A DNA stretch of 64,000 bases from Monarcha castaneiventris obscurior (Eukaryota; Chordata; Aves; Passeriformes; Monarchidae): NCBI GenBank assembly GCA_026261815.1, contig JAMPIT010000856.1, forward strand, positions 14,104,001 through 14,168,000. Direction: 5' to 3'. The notes below the pieces were generated by a model. It saw only the letters and a program-made list of their open reading frames with translations. It made no database searches and was not told where the DNA came from. The stretch's first letter is position 1; every line of letters starts with the position of its first letter. Positions 14,674-25,380 of the stretch are shown one piece after another. A program made the translations under genes and the position numbers.

Positions 14674-17059
14674 TGGTGCTGCTGTGCATGCCTGTGACAG
14701 GCACGGCCAGCCCAGAGCCATCCCTCCCCACAAGACACTCTCTGTGGGCACCCTGGCACCAGCCAGTGCCCGCTGTTGCCACTCCAGCCCCATGAACAGC
14801 AGCATTGATGTGCCCTCCCTCCAGCCACACAAAGGCACCAACGAGTAAATCTGGGGATTATGATGTATTTTCTTAAAGGAGAGCCCCAAATCCAAATCTT
14901 GTAGCTTGTCCTGAGATGTGCAGGGAGAATTTAACTGCACCAGCTAAACATGGTTTGCATAGGGAACCCCAAAATACAGAATAAAGTAATTGACTTCGTG
15001 ACTCGATCCTGAAATGAGGTCTGATGAAGTTTAGCACGGCAAATGGGAATGCACTGTCATGTTGTAATAGTATCTTTTTTTTAATAATTAGTAAAAAATA
15101 ATTGGTACAATGGTTTTAAAGTAAGAGATAATCTAAACTGTTTTCACCCTTCTTCTTGGTATTCAGAGGATGGAGTTGATTTCTGCTCAGTAACAGGGCA
15201 AGGAAGTGTCACCTCCATTTGTCAGCATTCCACTGCCAGGTCTGTGCATGCCACACCTTTTCTTAAACCACTTGGAATTTCCAGCCCAAGCAAACTCGAA
15301 CCTTGGGTACTTTCTTATCCAACTTTTTACAATCACAGTGGAGGAAATGCAGTGAGTCTGTGACATGAATCCCATGTGCTTTCTTTTCACCTTGGGGAGA
15401 GGATAGATGAGCCTCCATCCTCAGAAGTATTTGTCAAGTAGTTACATTTTAATCCTAATTTATTTATGTCTAAATTCAGCAAAAGATTTAAGCATATGCC
15501 TATGGTAAACACATGAATTACTCCATAAATCCCATAGTTAAGCATCACAGAAGCTCCTGATGGATCCTCTTCACTTTCTTGTCTTCCAGAAAGAGTTTGA
15601 TTTCTATTGTGTGTAACAGACTCATTTTATCTGAAACACCACCTATATGCTGACTATTGCCAAAATAGCACTAATTTGTCATAACCACTGCAAACTGGAC
15701 AGGTCAGATGAGTTTATTTCAGTGCACATTTCTGCCAGATGTTTTCCATGTAACCTCAAAAGAGTACAATGGAAAATCAGGTGTATCATCTACCAATTAA
15801 ACACAAACAAAACACGGTTTGTTTTGTAACTCTTCTTTAAAACAACAGATGTTAGGTTAAATCTCATGTTCAGGCATTTATCACATCTGTTTTCTGTTCC
15901 CTTGGAAAATGTACTCACAATAGGGCTCAAATTAATTACAATGAGATTTGTCAGTCGAAACCTAAAAGGGAGTTCAGGGAATAAACATTTAATTCTAGAA
16001 GGAAATAATTGGTGTTTAAAAGCTTTAAACTTGTTTTCAGTTGGTTCACATAGGCAAAGCTCCATTACAGACAGTGTTTGAGGCCTGTTGTAACCTTCGT
16101 GGGGTCTCCAAGGAGATACGAGGCCGAAGGAAGGAGAGATGAAGAGGAGTCTGCAGGGCTGTGGAACCTGAGGGTGCAGGCTATGGACCTGCAGCACGAG
16201 CTGGAGAAGCCATAATGCACCCACAGCCTTCCCTGGCAACCAGAAAAACTTCTGACCTTAAAAATGAATAAATCCTCACTCTTCTCTTGTAAAACTGGAG
16301 CCTGACAATGCATAGGCACTGAGGAGGCTCCAGTAAAGAACTTTCATAATCACCTTTTTTCTTTAATGGCTTTTATGAGAACATAGAAAGGTCTCCCTCA
16401 CCTTCCAAGTCTGGAGAGACCTGCAGAATGCTGTTGGTAAAGACAGTTCTTTAACTCAGAAGGAGTAAAATTTGACTCAATTATCCTGCAGCCTGACAGT
16501 AAGGAAAGATGAAAATATTGCTTTGAAGAAAAGGGGTTTCATTGCAGCAAAATTAAACACAAGCATCTAAGAAGGTATAATCTAAGACCTGTCATTCCTG
16601 CAGGTACCATTTTCTCTGGAGCAGCTCTGAGTTTGATTCCTGCAGCACCACTACACAGCTAAGACAGCTTGATCAGGCCCTACACCAGTTCTCTTGCCAC
16701 AGTCACTGGCCTCTCATAAGTGTAAACACACATCTTTTTGGCCAAATGACACCTCTTCCTTTGGGACACTTCTCTACCCTCACCCAGCCTCTCCCAATCC
16801 CTTTTCACACTCCAGGCATTACCCTTCCAGTTCCACCTTTGCTGCCTGCCATGTTACTCACAGTAATGGCCAGTGTGCTGCAACAACAAAACATTTGGTT
16901 CTTCGTGACTCCCTCAGTAAATGGCTCTTGTCTCTGGGAGTCACCAGTGCTTTGTTCCATGCCCGAGTGGATGGGGGAGTGTGTGACTAACTTGTCACTC
17001 CATCTTCCTGCCCCCAGGATCACTGCCTAGCAGTTTCTAGGAAGGCTCATTTCCTCTGG
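14674..17059. other. Intergenic DNA, no feature recognised
   Basis: Between the 14.3-kb minisatellite and the A-rich tract there is AT-leaning unique sequence, with only short frames and no domain or splice structure I can support. Confidence 0.55.
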
Positions 17060-17098
17060 AAAAAAAAAAAAAAAAAAAAGAAAGAAAAAAGAAAGCAA
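17060..17098 (+). repeat. Poly-A / A-rich tract (A20 then GAAA repeats)
   Basis: Twenty A residues are followed by AAAG-type repeats. This looks like the decayed tail of a retroposed sequence or a simple repeat. No polyadenylation signal lies immediately upstream, so the origin is undecided. Confidence 0.8.
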
Positions 17099-19489
17099 AC
17101 CAAGTTCAAGTGCCTCTGGAATTTTAAAGTGAAGTACATCCACCTGTTATTGTTGTGTAGCATGCCATGAAAACAATAAACTGCTCTTAGGAAAAGAGTG
17201 AACATCATTCACTGTCTAACCACACGGCTGTTTATGAGATGAGCTTCAGGAACCGTCCTCCTCAAGGCTCCAGAGGCCTCTGCCTGTTAGTTCAGCAGCA
17301 GAGCAGTGCTCTCCTCACCGTGGCCCTGATGTTACACATAAATGTCATCCCTTTAGAAAACAGAGAGAAGCTTAAAAATAAATAGCTATAAGTAGAAGCA
17401 AGCATTGTGGTTAGTTCTGAATTGGCTTTATTGACATTTCTGTCTGGGGTTCTGTTACTGCACAATTCATAGAGCAGAAAAACCAAATTCATTTCATTTA
17501 GGCCAAAATTGGTTTGAAGTTATTTGAAGGACAAAAGCCCCTCCAAACACCATTTACACACAGAACACAAGAGCAATCTTCACCTTTATTCTGGGCCCCT
17601 AATTCTGATATATTACCAAGGATTTCACTAATTTTACTTCAGTGAAGCAAAAGCAAATCAGATGTGGAAACCCAGTTCATCCTGCCTTAGAAGATACTGG
17701 TGCATTGAGGCAGAAAAGTTCCTCAGGAAGCTTTCATTAAGCTAACTGAGGTATGAGGAGCAGATTTACTTTCCGCGGCCTCTCCATTTGCAGGGCAGGA
17801 GAGAGGGAGCTGTAAGTGAATGGGAACAAATCCCCCAGTTTTCCTCCTCTTCCAATAGGAACAGGTCACGTGCAGCAGAGCCTCCTGTGAGGCTCCACTG
17901 AGAGCTCCAGGTGGGAAGATAGGAAAAGATTCTTACTACCAACAGCTCTCCTCAGCACACGAGCAGCTACCTGAACTGTGCCCTGGGGACAAGTCCAGCT
18001 CTGAGGAAACATATGCTTCTATCACAGAAACAGCCCTCTCCAGGGAAGCCCTACTGCTCAGGATGTTCAAAACTAGGCCAGACTTAAAAGTGGCAGCAGC
18101 ACAACAGAAAATAGATGGCAGAGGTTCTTCCTTAGCCTCCAGCTCCCTGTGGGATCTCGCTGTTGTTAACTGGAAAGTTGAGAGACTCATGGTGCTGCAA
18201 ACTGGATGTGGCACTTTTTAACCATGGCTTGCTCCACTGCCATCCCCTTCTTTTGTGTTCTGTGGTGCTGAAGAGCTTCACTTAGCTTCAAAACACTGAG
18301 TCACGCTCCCAGCCCTGCTGCTGTGCTTACTCCCCCCAAGAAAAGGCTCCAGGAAAAATCACTTCTCTTTCGGGAGGCAATAAAAGATCTCTTTCCTCCT
18401 CAGGTCTGTTGCAGAAACATGAGAAGAACTTTAAAACAAACAAACAAAAAAACACCCTCTAAGTTAGATATCTGGGGAAAAACCCAGACAAAGCTGAATT
18501 CACAGGACTTTGTACTCTATGATCACCCCCACACATACTGCTTTATACACTTCTGCTGGTTATTTGAATGAATGGTTTAGAAAAATTCTTTTCAAAAGGA
18601 GCACATCCACATAAAAGCTGTACCAGCAGACTCTAACTTACATTCATGAAGACATCTACTGAAAAAGCAGAGAAAAAACATGTTTTTTCCAGCATGTTTA
18701 ACCTGGGAAGGTGGACAGCAGTTTCAGTACAGTTCAAAAAGGCCTCTTCCATTAAGTATTTAAGCACATGAATAATCTTACTGACTCTCCCAGCAAAGCA
18801 ACTTACTCAAGCCCTTGCTAGACCAGAGCCTTACTTGCTCCTGGCTGTGTTTCCAAACAGAAGCTAAACTACTTTTCAAACAAGACCCTGGAAACCCAAA
18901 GGTGCAGAAGTCCTTACAGAGCCACCTGATGCTCCACCATTATCCACCCTAAGCAGTCAGATGCTTTCAGAGAGTAAGGATCACATCTTCATTTAGTTCT
19001 GCAGCCCACCCACTGTACCCTGTGTCTATCCCAGCAGACACAGCTCTTTGACCAACCTCACACACATTGCACATTTACATCCCTCTTGGCTTGTTCTGGC
19101 AGCCTCAGAAACTCAGGGGGTTCTTCCAACACACCGTGCTGGTCTGTGGGGCTCAACCCTACACACTTCGGGTGAAAAACCATCCTGTTTTCTGCTCAGT
19201 AGGCATGCACAGTCATCAAACATCTATTTTATCACTAAACCATGACCTCCTGGACACATCAATGTGCTCGCACCTGACCACCCCTCTGAGTAGCACAAAG
19301 GACAGGGCTCCATCACCCGATCGCAGCAAGCCTAACCCCAAATCCTTTATTAGTTCTACCTGGGACTATGTACCGAAGTACACAAGCCTTAAGGAACGGG
19401 TGAGGAAGGTTTTAGAGATTCTGCTTTCCCTTCAGCACTGTCCGGTGGGAGCCGCTCCGGGGGCAAAGGGCAGTGTCCCTGCAGCGCTG
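17099..19489. other. Upstream flank of GPR139, no gene recognised
   Basis: Unique AT-leaning sequence that becomes GC-rich near 19.4 kb. No open frame resembles a known protein. Distal promoter or enhancer elements of GPR139 would be expected somewhere here but cannot be pinpointed by eye. Confidence 0.5.
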
Positions 19490-19803
19490 CGGGCAGAGCG
19501 GGGACAGAGCGGGGACAGCGCAGGGACAGAGCGGGGACAGAGGGGGACAGAGCGGGGACAGAGGGGGGACAGAGGGGGGACAGAGCGGGGACAGAGCAGG
19601 GACAGAGCGGGGACAGAGCGGGGACAGCGCAGGGACAGAGCAGGGACAGAGCGGGGACAGAGCGGGGACAGAGGGGGGACAGAGCGGGGACAGAGCGGGG
19701 ACAGAGCGGGGACAGAGCAGGGACAGAGCAGGGACAGAGGGGGACAGCGCAGGGACAGAGCGGGGACAGAGGGGGACAGCGCAGGGACAGAGGGGGGACA
19801 GAG
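19490..19803. repeat. 12-bp G-rich minisatellite upstream of GPR139
   Basis: About 26 degenerate copies of the 12-bp unit GCGGGGACAGAG, with variants GCAGGGACAGAG, GGGGGGACAGAG and GGACAGCGCAGG. The plus strand is a succession of G3-G6 runs separated by 5-9 bases, so it can in principle form several G-quadruplexes. The array ends about 420 bp before the GPR139 start codon, at the edge of the CpG island. It opens very long frames on the minus strand (CPRSVPALSPL-type repeats), which are repeat artefacts. Confidence 0.95.
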
Positions 19804-20122
19804 CATTGTTCCCAGCCCGGCTCTGCCTTCTGATGCCGCAGACACGAACGCCCACAGCCGGAGGAGCCCCAGCCGGTGTGCAGCCCAGCCCAGGGCTGCA
19901 GCCAGGCACACACGTGCGGACATCCCTCGCCTCTGCTCTTCTCCTCCCGATTTCAGAGGAAAACCCCCATTCCCGCTGCGCCCCGGGCCGCCGGCTCCGG
20001 CGGAGCTCCCCGGGCTCGCAGCGGGGCTGGCGGGGGCGGCCCGAGGAGGGGCCGGCTCCGGTCCCGCCCCGCCCGGCCCCGCCCGGCCCGGCCCGGCCCC
20101 GCCGGCTGCCCGGGGCCGCTCC

Positions 20123-20224
20123 ATGTGCAGCCGCCGCCGCCGCGGGGCCGCGCCGCGCTCGCCGCCGCCGCCGAGCGTGCGAGGGGCGGCCCGAGCGGCG
20201 GGGACGGCGGGGACGGCGGGTCCA
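20123..20224 (+). other. Upstream ATG in the GPR139 leader, out of frame
   Basis: An ATG at 20123 lies 101 bases before the receptor ATG, in a different frame. The frame it opens (beginning MCSRRRRGAAP) has no stop before the receptor start and runs past it, so if the leader includes this position it would be an overlapping upstream ORF. Whether the transcript starts upstream of 20123 is unknown. Confidence 0.4.
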
Positions 20225-20344
20225 TGGAGCACAGCCACCTCCACCTCCACAACGGCTCGCTCCTGGCGCACCACCGCTATGGCTGCGGCTTGGGATACGC
20301 GCCCGTCGTCTACTACAGCCTGCTGCTGTGCCTCGGGCTGCCGG
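20224..20344 (+). CDS. GPR139: GPR139 exon 1 (N-terminus and start of TM1)
   Basis: This exon encodes residues 1-40 plus the first base of codon 41 of the orphan class A receptor GPR139. Residues 1-20 form the extracellular N-terminus, with alternating histidines (H3, H5, H7, H9) and an N-glycosylation sequon N10-G-S. From residue 21, CGLGYAPVVYYSLLLCLGLP matches the conserved entry into TM1. The exon ends at a perfect GTGAGT donor (20345). The split codon G|CA restores Ala41 and the TM1 hallmark Asn42 on joining to 33683. I chose this ATG because the protein starts MEH, as in mammalian GPR139, and has about the family length. The context has G at +4 but T at -3, so it is not optimal. The histidine-rich N-terminus appears to differ from the mammalian one, which I recall only approximately. 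Confidence 0.93.
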
Positions 20345-20502
20345 GTGAGTGCCGCGGGACGGGCGAGGCTGCGGGGCCCCGCCGGAGCGGCTGCTGCTCG
20401 CTGTGCGGGGCGGGGCGGGGCGGGGGCAGCGCCCGCGGTGTCCCCGGGATGCTCCGGGAGCGCTGGCTCCGCGTGTTCGGCGGGGTGAGCGCGGGCGGGT
20501 CG

Positions 20503-20851
20503 GACAGCAGCATATCCCGGACAGCAGCATCCCCCGGGAAGCAGCATCCCCCGGGCAGCAGCATATCCCGGGCAGCAGCACATCCCGGGCAGCAGCATCC
20601 CCCGGACAGCAGCATATCCCGGGACAGCAGCATATCCCGGGACAGCAGTATATCCCGGGACAGCAGCATATCCCGGGACAGCAGCATCCCCCGGGAAGCA
20701 GCATCTCCGGGGCAGCAGCATCCCCCGGGAAGCAGCATCCCCGGGACAGCAGCATCCCTCGGGACAGCAGCATATCCCGGGACAGCAGCATATCCCGGGA
20801 CAGCAGCATCCCCGGTACAGCAGCATCCCCGGGACAGCAGCATCCCCCGGG
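20503..20851. repeat. GPR139: GC-rich minisatellite at the start of GPR139 intron 1
   Basis: About 19-20 copies of a 17-18 bp unit of the form CAGCAGCATATCCCGGGA, with variants CAGCAGCATCCCCCGGGA and CAGCAGCATCCCCGGGA. It begins about 160 bp after the exon 1 donor, inside or at the edge of the CpG island. Each unit carries a palindromic CCCGGG (a CpG-containing site) and, read on the minus strand, the core GGGATGCTGCTG. The long minus-strand frames here are repeat artefacts. Confidence 0.95.
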
Positions 20852-23800
20852 CAGCATCTCCCCGCCCGGTGCGCTGCCGTCCCGGCGCTGCCTCCCTCGC
20901 CGGGGTTTGTCCCTGCCTGCCCTCGCCCTCCCACCCGGCTTCGGGCACTCTTGACTTTGAACTTGGCGTTCAGAGTCAGCCTGTGGTGAAGTTTCTGCCG
21001 TGGTCGTTTTGGCCATGTGGGTACCAGAGCGGCTCCCAGGCGGCCGGGTCCCCCCGGGCTGCTGCCGGGGCCGGCAGTGAGCTCAAGTGTCGCTGCCGAG
21101 TTTTTCGGGTGCAAATCCGCAGCCCGCTCCGCGGGGCAGGGCTGGCTGTAGGAAGCGAGACGCCGCCACTACGGAACTTGGCTGGGGAAGGAGCACGCTG
21201 GCAGAAGCTTAGCAGACAGCGTGCATACTCGTGAGCCTGTCCCTGCGGCTGGTGGAGCAGGGCAGCAGGTACAAAGTCCAGTGTTGAGGTCAGTGCGCTG
21301 CAAAGGCGATGGCAGTGCTGACACTGAGACCCTGAGTGCTGGTACAGGGCTCGGAAGAAAGTCCCAGGCAGGCACCAGAGTGCATAACCCTGAGCAAAAT
21401 TTCTTGCTTAGAAAGGGGACAGAGACATTATAGAGATGCTTGGAACAAGAAAAGCTAGGGACAGCCCAAGTAAGGAAGGAAAAGATGTCCCAGGCTTGGA
21501 TGTGAGCACCTGTGGGGTACCACTGCCAGCACAGAGCTCCAAACGTGCAGATGCCACACGAGCATCACATGGGCAGTAGTGTCTCAGCCGAGACAGGGAC
21601 TGAGCAGTGCTCCCTCCTGCAGGGGCTGCCTGTGGCTGCCAGTGAGGTGCCTCGGCACGCAGGATGGGCAGGAGCTGCTGTAGTCACAGCGGGCAGCGCT
21701 GCCATCCCAGCACAGCTCGGGTGGGCACACAGCATGGGCTGCTCATGGCTTAACACCCCCAGCCTGAGAGTGACTTAGAGTGATCCCAAGGACAGGTAGA
21801 ATGAGTCGGGGAAAAAGTCAGAGCCTTCTGATGCACTCGAGGTGAATTGGTGTTTTAAGGGTGTGTGTGATGCAAGAGTTTGGTTGTGTCTATGTAGAGC
21901 TACTCATTTTGTGTGCCATGTGGAATGGCAAGCAGCGACGATAGGTAATAGTCTATAGTTTCCAAATGTTTGTTCACCTTAATTCTGTCTTCAAGCAATT
22001 ATTTCATAGAAAAAATTTTAATGAGACATAAAGAGAAGCCTGCCTCTGAGCAGCATGCATGCAATACCACTCTCTGTATGAATTGATGTGCTTTGTGTTG
22101 GTTTGGTTTGGGGTTTTTTTCCTCTTTCCTCTTTCACAATTAAAATTTGAAGATTGGCTAATAGTTCAGAGAAGTGGAAAGTTAAGTCCTGTATTTACCC
22201 AGAGAGGATGCAGAGCACAGGCAAGTGTCTGTGCTCCAAAACACTGATGAGTCTCAGCCCTGACCTGAAGAGACTCAGCCAGCAGGGATAGGAGGCAATT
22301 TTCCTCTTCATTAATTCCTTAGGGGCTGCTTAGGTGTCCATAGTAATGACAGGCTCTGACTTCAACATCAGTCCCCTAGAAACTGAGCAGGACCCTCTCA
22401 GGATTATCAGGTGAAGAAGTTGTCATGAAGCACTCTGTGGCTAAGTCTCTGAAACGGGGGAAAGTCTTGCGTGCACAGACAAGAAAAATCATTTAATGAA
22501 TGTTCTGCACATACTTACACCAGCTCCCTAAGGATACTGCACTGTAATTACACACCTAACTCTGTCATTCTAAGAACATGGTTAAAATCAGACACGGTCC
22601 AAATTAGCAGTGGTCTCATGCATTTCCCAAGGGACCAGACATCAGCTGATGAGAGCAGTGGCACCAGTGCCAGTGTGTAACAGAGCTGTGGTGGTGCAGC
22701 ACTGCTGAGTTCTGTGGGCTTACATCAGGTGTGGCTGTGTCCAGAGCACTGGCACTGACACCTGGGCTCACTGCACATGTACAGTGTGCTGAGTGAATGC
22801 ACGCTGTGCTGAGTGCATGAGAAATCCATGAGGCTGCACAGAGATGAGAACAAGCTGGAGGTGCTGAGGGGAAGGCTCACACAGCCAAGCTTCATTGAGG
22901 ATGGGGGACAGGGCGAGAGCAGTGTTAAAAAACAGCTTTTCATGTTTTAATTTGAAGCTGCTCTCCAGTTTTTTGACATTAGGAATGTGTAAAGGTAGCA
23001 GGCTTTATTGGCTGTTAGAAGAATAGTCCTGAACTATGTGGGATCTTAATTAGCTGTGTGGTGCCAAGAATTTTAAGAGAAACCCTGTCTAAGATCTGTC
23101 CTCAAATACAGCACTAGTGCAGTGTTCTGCTGAAATGGAAGGAGTTAACTCCTTGCTACAAATCTTTGAGAAAGACTGATGAGAAGAAAAGCCAGTTAAC
23201 TGTTTCTACCTTTCCTGCTGTAGTGTCTGAAGGAAATTTCACTAACTCAACAACTCCACGTTGAGGCCAAGTGATGCCAGGCCTGGCTGTGTGTGCAGCA
23301 GAATCATCCTCCCTCTGCTGCCCCTGTGTATCCCAGGCACCTCAGCAGACCCGGCTCTCTGCAGTGGCTCCTTCTCCCTCTGTCCAGCCAGACACCAGAA
23401 ACTCTGTAGAAAGCAGAGAGGAGGGAGAGCAAAACGAACTCCCTTCAGCCCTGCTCTGGCTGTAGCACACAGAGGGAAGGGCCAGGCTGGACTCTACAGA
23501 GAGAGGAGCCCACAGAACCCCCACTGCACACTGACCCTGCGTGGCTGGAGCTGCCCCCAAGCTGGCTGCAGCTCTGCCAGGGGTCACTGTGCCTTCGGGC
23601 AGCTGGGCCAGGAGGCTGCTGCTTTTCCTTTGAAGCAGAGGCTGGTAAGGAAGAGACAGGTTTCTGAAACTTGTTTTGAGTGCAGGCAGGCAAAGGTGTC
23701 CCACAGGTACGGGGTCCTGCTCGCAGGAGTGGGGTGTCTCAGGATCAGGGAACAAGGAGAAAATACCAGTGCAAGGGTGGGGAGCAGCATGAGGCAGAGG

Positions 23801-25300
23801 CCCTGGAAGTGGGGTCCTTTCACATTTAGAGGGGAAGGTTTCACATTTATGGAGCCGTTCTGCAGCCCCTGCTCTGCTAACCCTGCACTGCCCTTGTCTG
23901 TCAGAGAGAACCTCTGAAGCCCCTGCAGTTAGCTGGGAGGCCAGAGAGGGGCTGCAAAAAGTCTTAATGGAAGTGTTTCTTGCTCTAGTGTGAGAAAATG
24001 CTGGAGAGGGGGTGGTGTTGGATGTGGGGGAGGGAATAAATTGCTCTGATTCAGTCCAAGAGGGGGCTGGTAAAGGTGAGAAAGCAAAGAGCAACAGGTA
24101 CCACTCTGTGCCTTTGTCAGTGAGAGCTGCACAAAGCAGCTGCTCCAAAGAGCTCCTTCTGTGCTGGGGCCACTGAACACAACCAAGAAGGTCAGGCACA
24201 GAAGCAGTACTGCTTGCTGCAGAAACGTGGCTCTGACCTTGGCTCCTGCTTCATTAGAAGCAGCAGCAGCAATGGAGTTGCTTTGCATTCAGTCCCTTTT
24301 CCCATCAGGAATGGAGCATATTGCTGCTGAAAGGACAGAGCATCAGCATTTCCTGCAACAGGGTCTGGCCTGATCCAGGTTTCCAGGGCTCATCTCCTCC
24401 TGACAGTGTGAGGGGCAGAGTGAAATCTGGCTTTCTTAGTCAATCCCAGTGGGATTGCTGGTTCCATTTTGCTCCCCAGTCAGTTGCCTACCTGGGATGT
24501 GCCTTGGCTTCAGGGATCGTTGCATCCCAGTGACACAAAGCACAGCACCTTTACAGCATCTCCAGGAGGCAACAGATTCACAGCAGTACCCCAGGGGAGT
24601 GCCACTCCAAACTTCAGGAGCCTGGTACACAACTGTTTCTTTTATTTGTGCTTTAGGCTTTTGCATTAAACCGGTCACAGTGATCTAAATGTAGATTCAG
24701 GACTTCACAAGCTTGGGAAAGCAGCCTGGACATGCTTGGATGCTCCCAGCTGGAAGGTGTGAGCAGGCAGTGCTCATGTCAGACCTGCTGCCGAGCAAGG
24801 TGACGTGGAGTTGGGGACAGCCTGGGTCATCCAAAGCCCAGCCAAGCACAGGGTGCATTCACAGGGCTCGGTGAGGAGGGAGAGAAGCTGCAGTCCTGGC
24901 CTGGAGGACCGTGTCAGCTCAGCAGGGGTGCCTAACTGGTTTGACGCTCTGTGAAGAGAGAGATACACGTTATGGACCTTGCCCTAGCAGGTGACAGAGT
25001 GGCTGTCCTTGCACAGCGAGGCAGAGCCTTCCTAGGGTGTTGGATGGGCACAGGGGTGCACTGTGCCTGTGCAAACTGCGCTGTGGTCCCAGGCAAGCCG
25101 AGAGGAGGGAGACCTGACCCTTCTGGAGCCTTCTCCCTGTGTAAAGCTTGGGCTAGGGAGGCTCTCTGGGACATGTGCATGCCTGGGCCACTGTCCTGGC
25201 AAGGCAGGTGCTGTTGGTGGGCTGAGCACCCCCGGGCCAAGGGAGCATCACCACACAGCAGCCCAGCCTTGGGGGCTGTGTGGGGGAACGAGGCCTGGGA

Positions 25301-25380
25301 GTGCTGCCATCCCTGTGCCCACAGCTGTGCCCCAGACAGTGCTGCCATCCCTGTGCCCAGTGCTGCCATCCCTGTGCCCA
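25301..25380. repeat. Three copies of a 21-bp unit in intron 1
   Basis: The unit begins GTGCTGCCATCCCTGTGCCC and is 21 bp long. It occurs at 25301-25321, 25339-25359 and 25360-25380. The last two copies are directly adjacent; the first is separated by a 17-bp degenerate spacer. It is a small tandem duplication with no coding meaning. Confidence 0.9.

Larger units (their letters stand above)
19930..20520 (+). promoter_or_regulatory. GPR139: CpG island and TATA-less promoter of GPR139
   Basis: Very high G+C with abundant CpG, in contrast to the AT-rich flanks. It includes a run of overlapping GC boxes and CGGCCC repeats at 20061-20103, the classic Sp1-type arrangement, and a CCG-rich stretch at 20130-20175. 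No TATA box is apparent, so dispersed initiation is likely. The island encloses the start codon at 20224 and the intron 1 donor at 20345. The exact transcription start is not visible in the sequence. Confidence 0.75.

Noticed and set aside
14030..14940. Plus-strand 272-residue and minus-strand 250-residue frames
   Set aside because: Most of each is the 14.3-kb minisatellite read in a stop-free frame; the ends are not similar to any protein I recognise.
19412..21234. Very long open frames on both strands (up to 560 residues) around GPR139 exon 1
   Set aside because: They run through two GC-rich tandem repeats and the CpG island and translate to low-complexity repeats; stop codons are rare there by composition alone. 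The real coding exon is only 121 bp.
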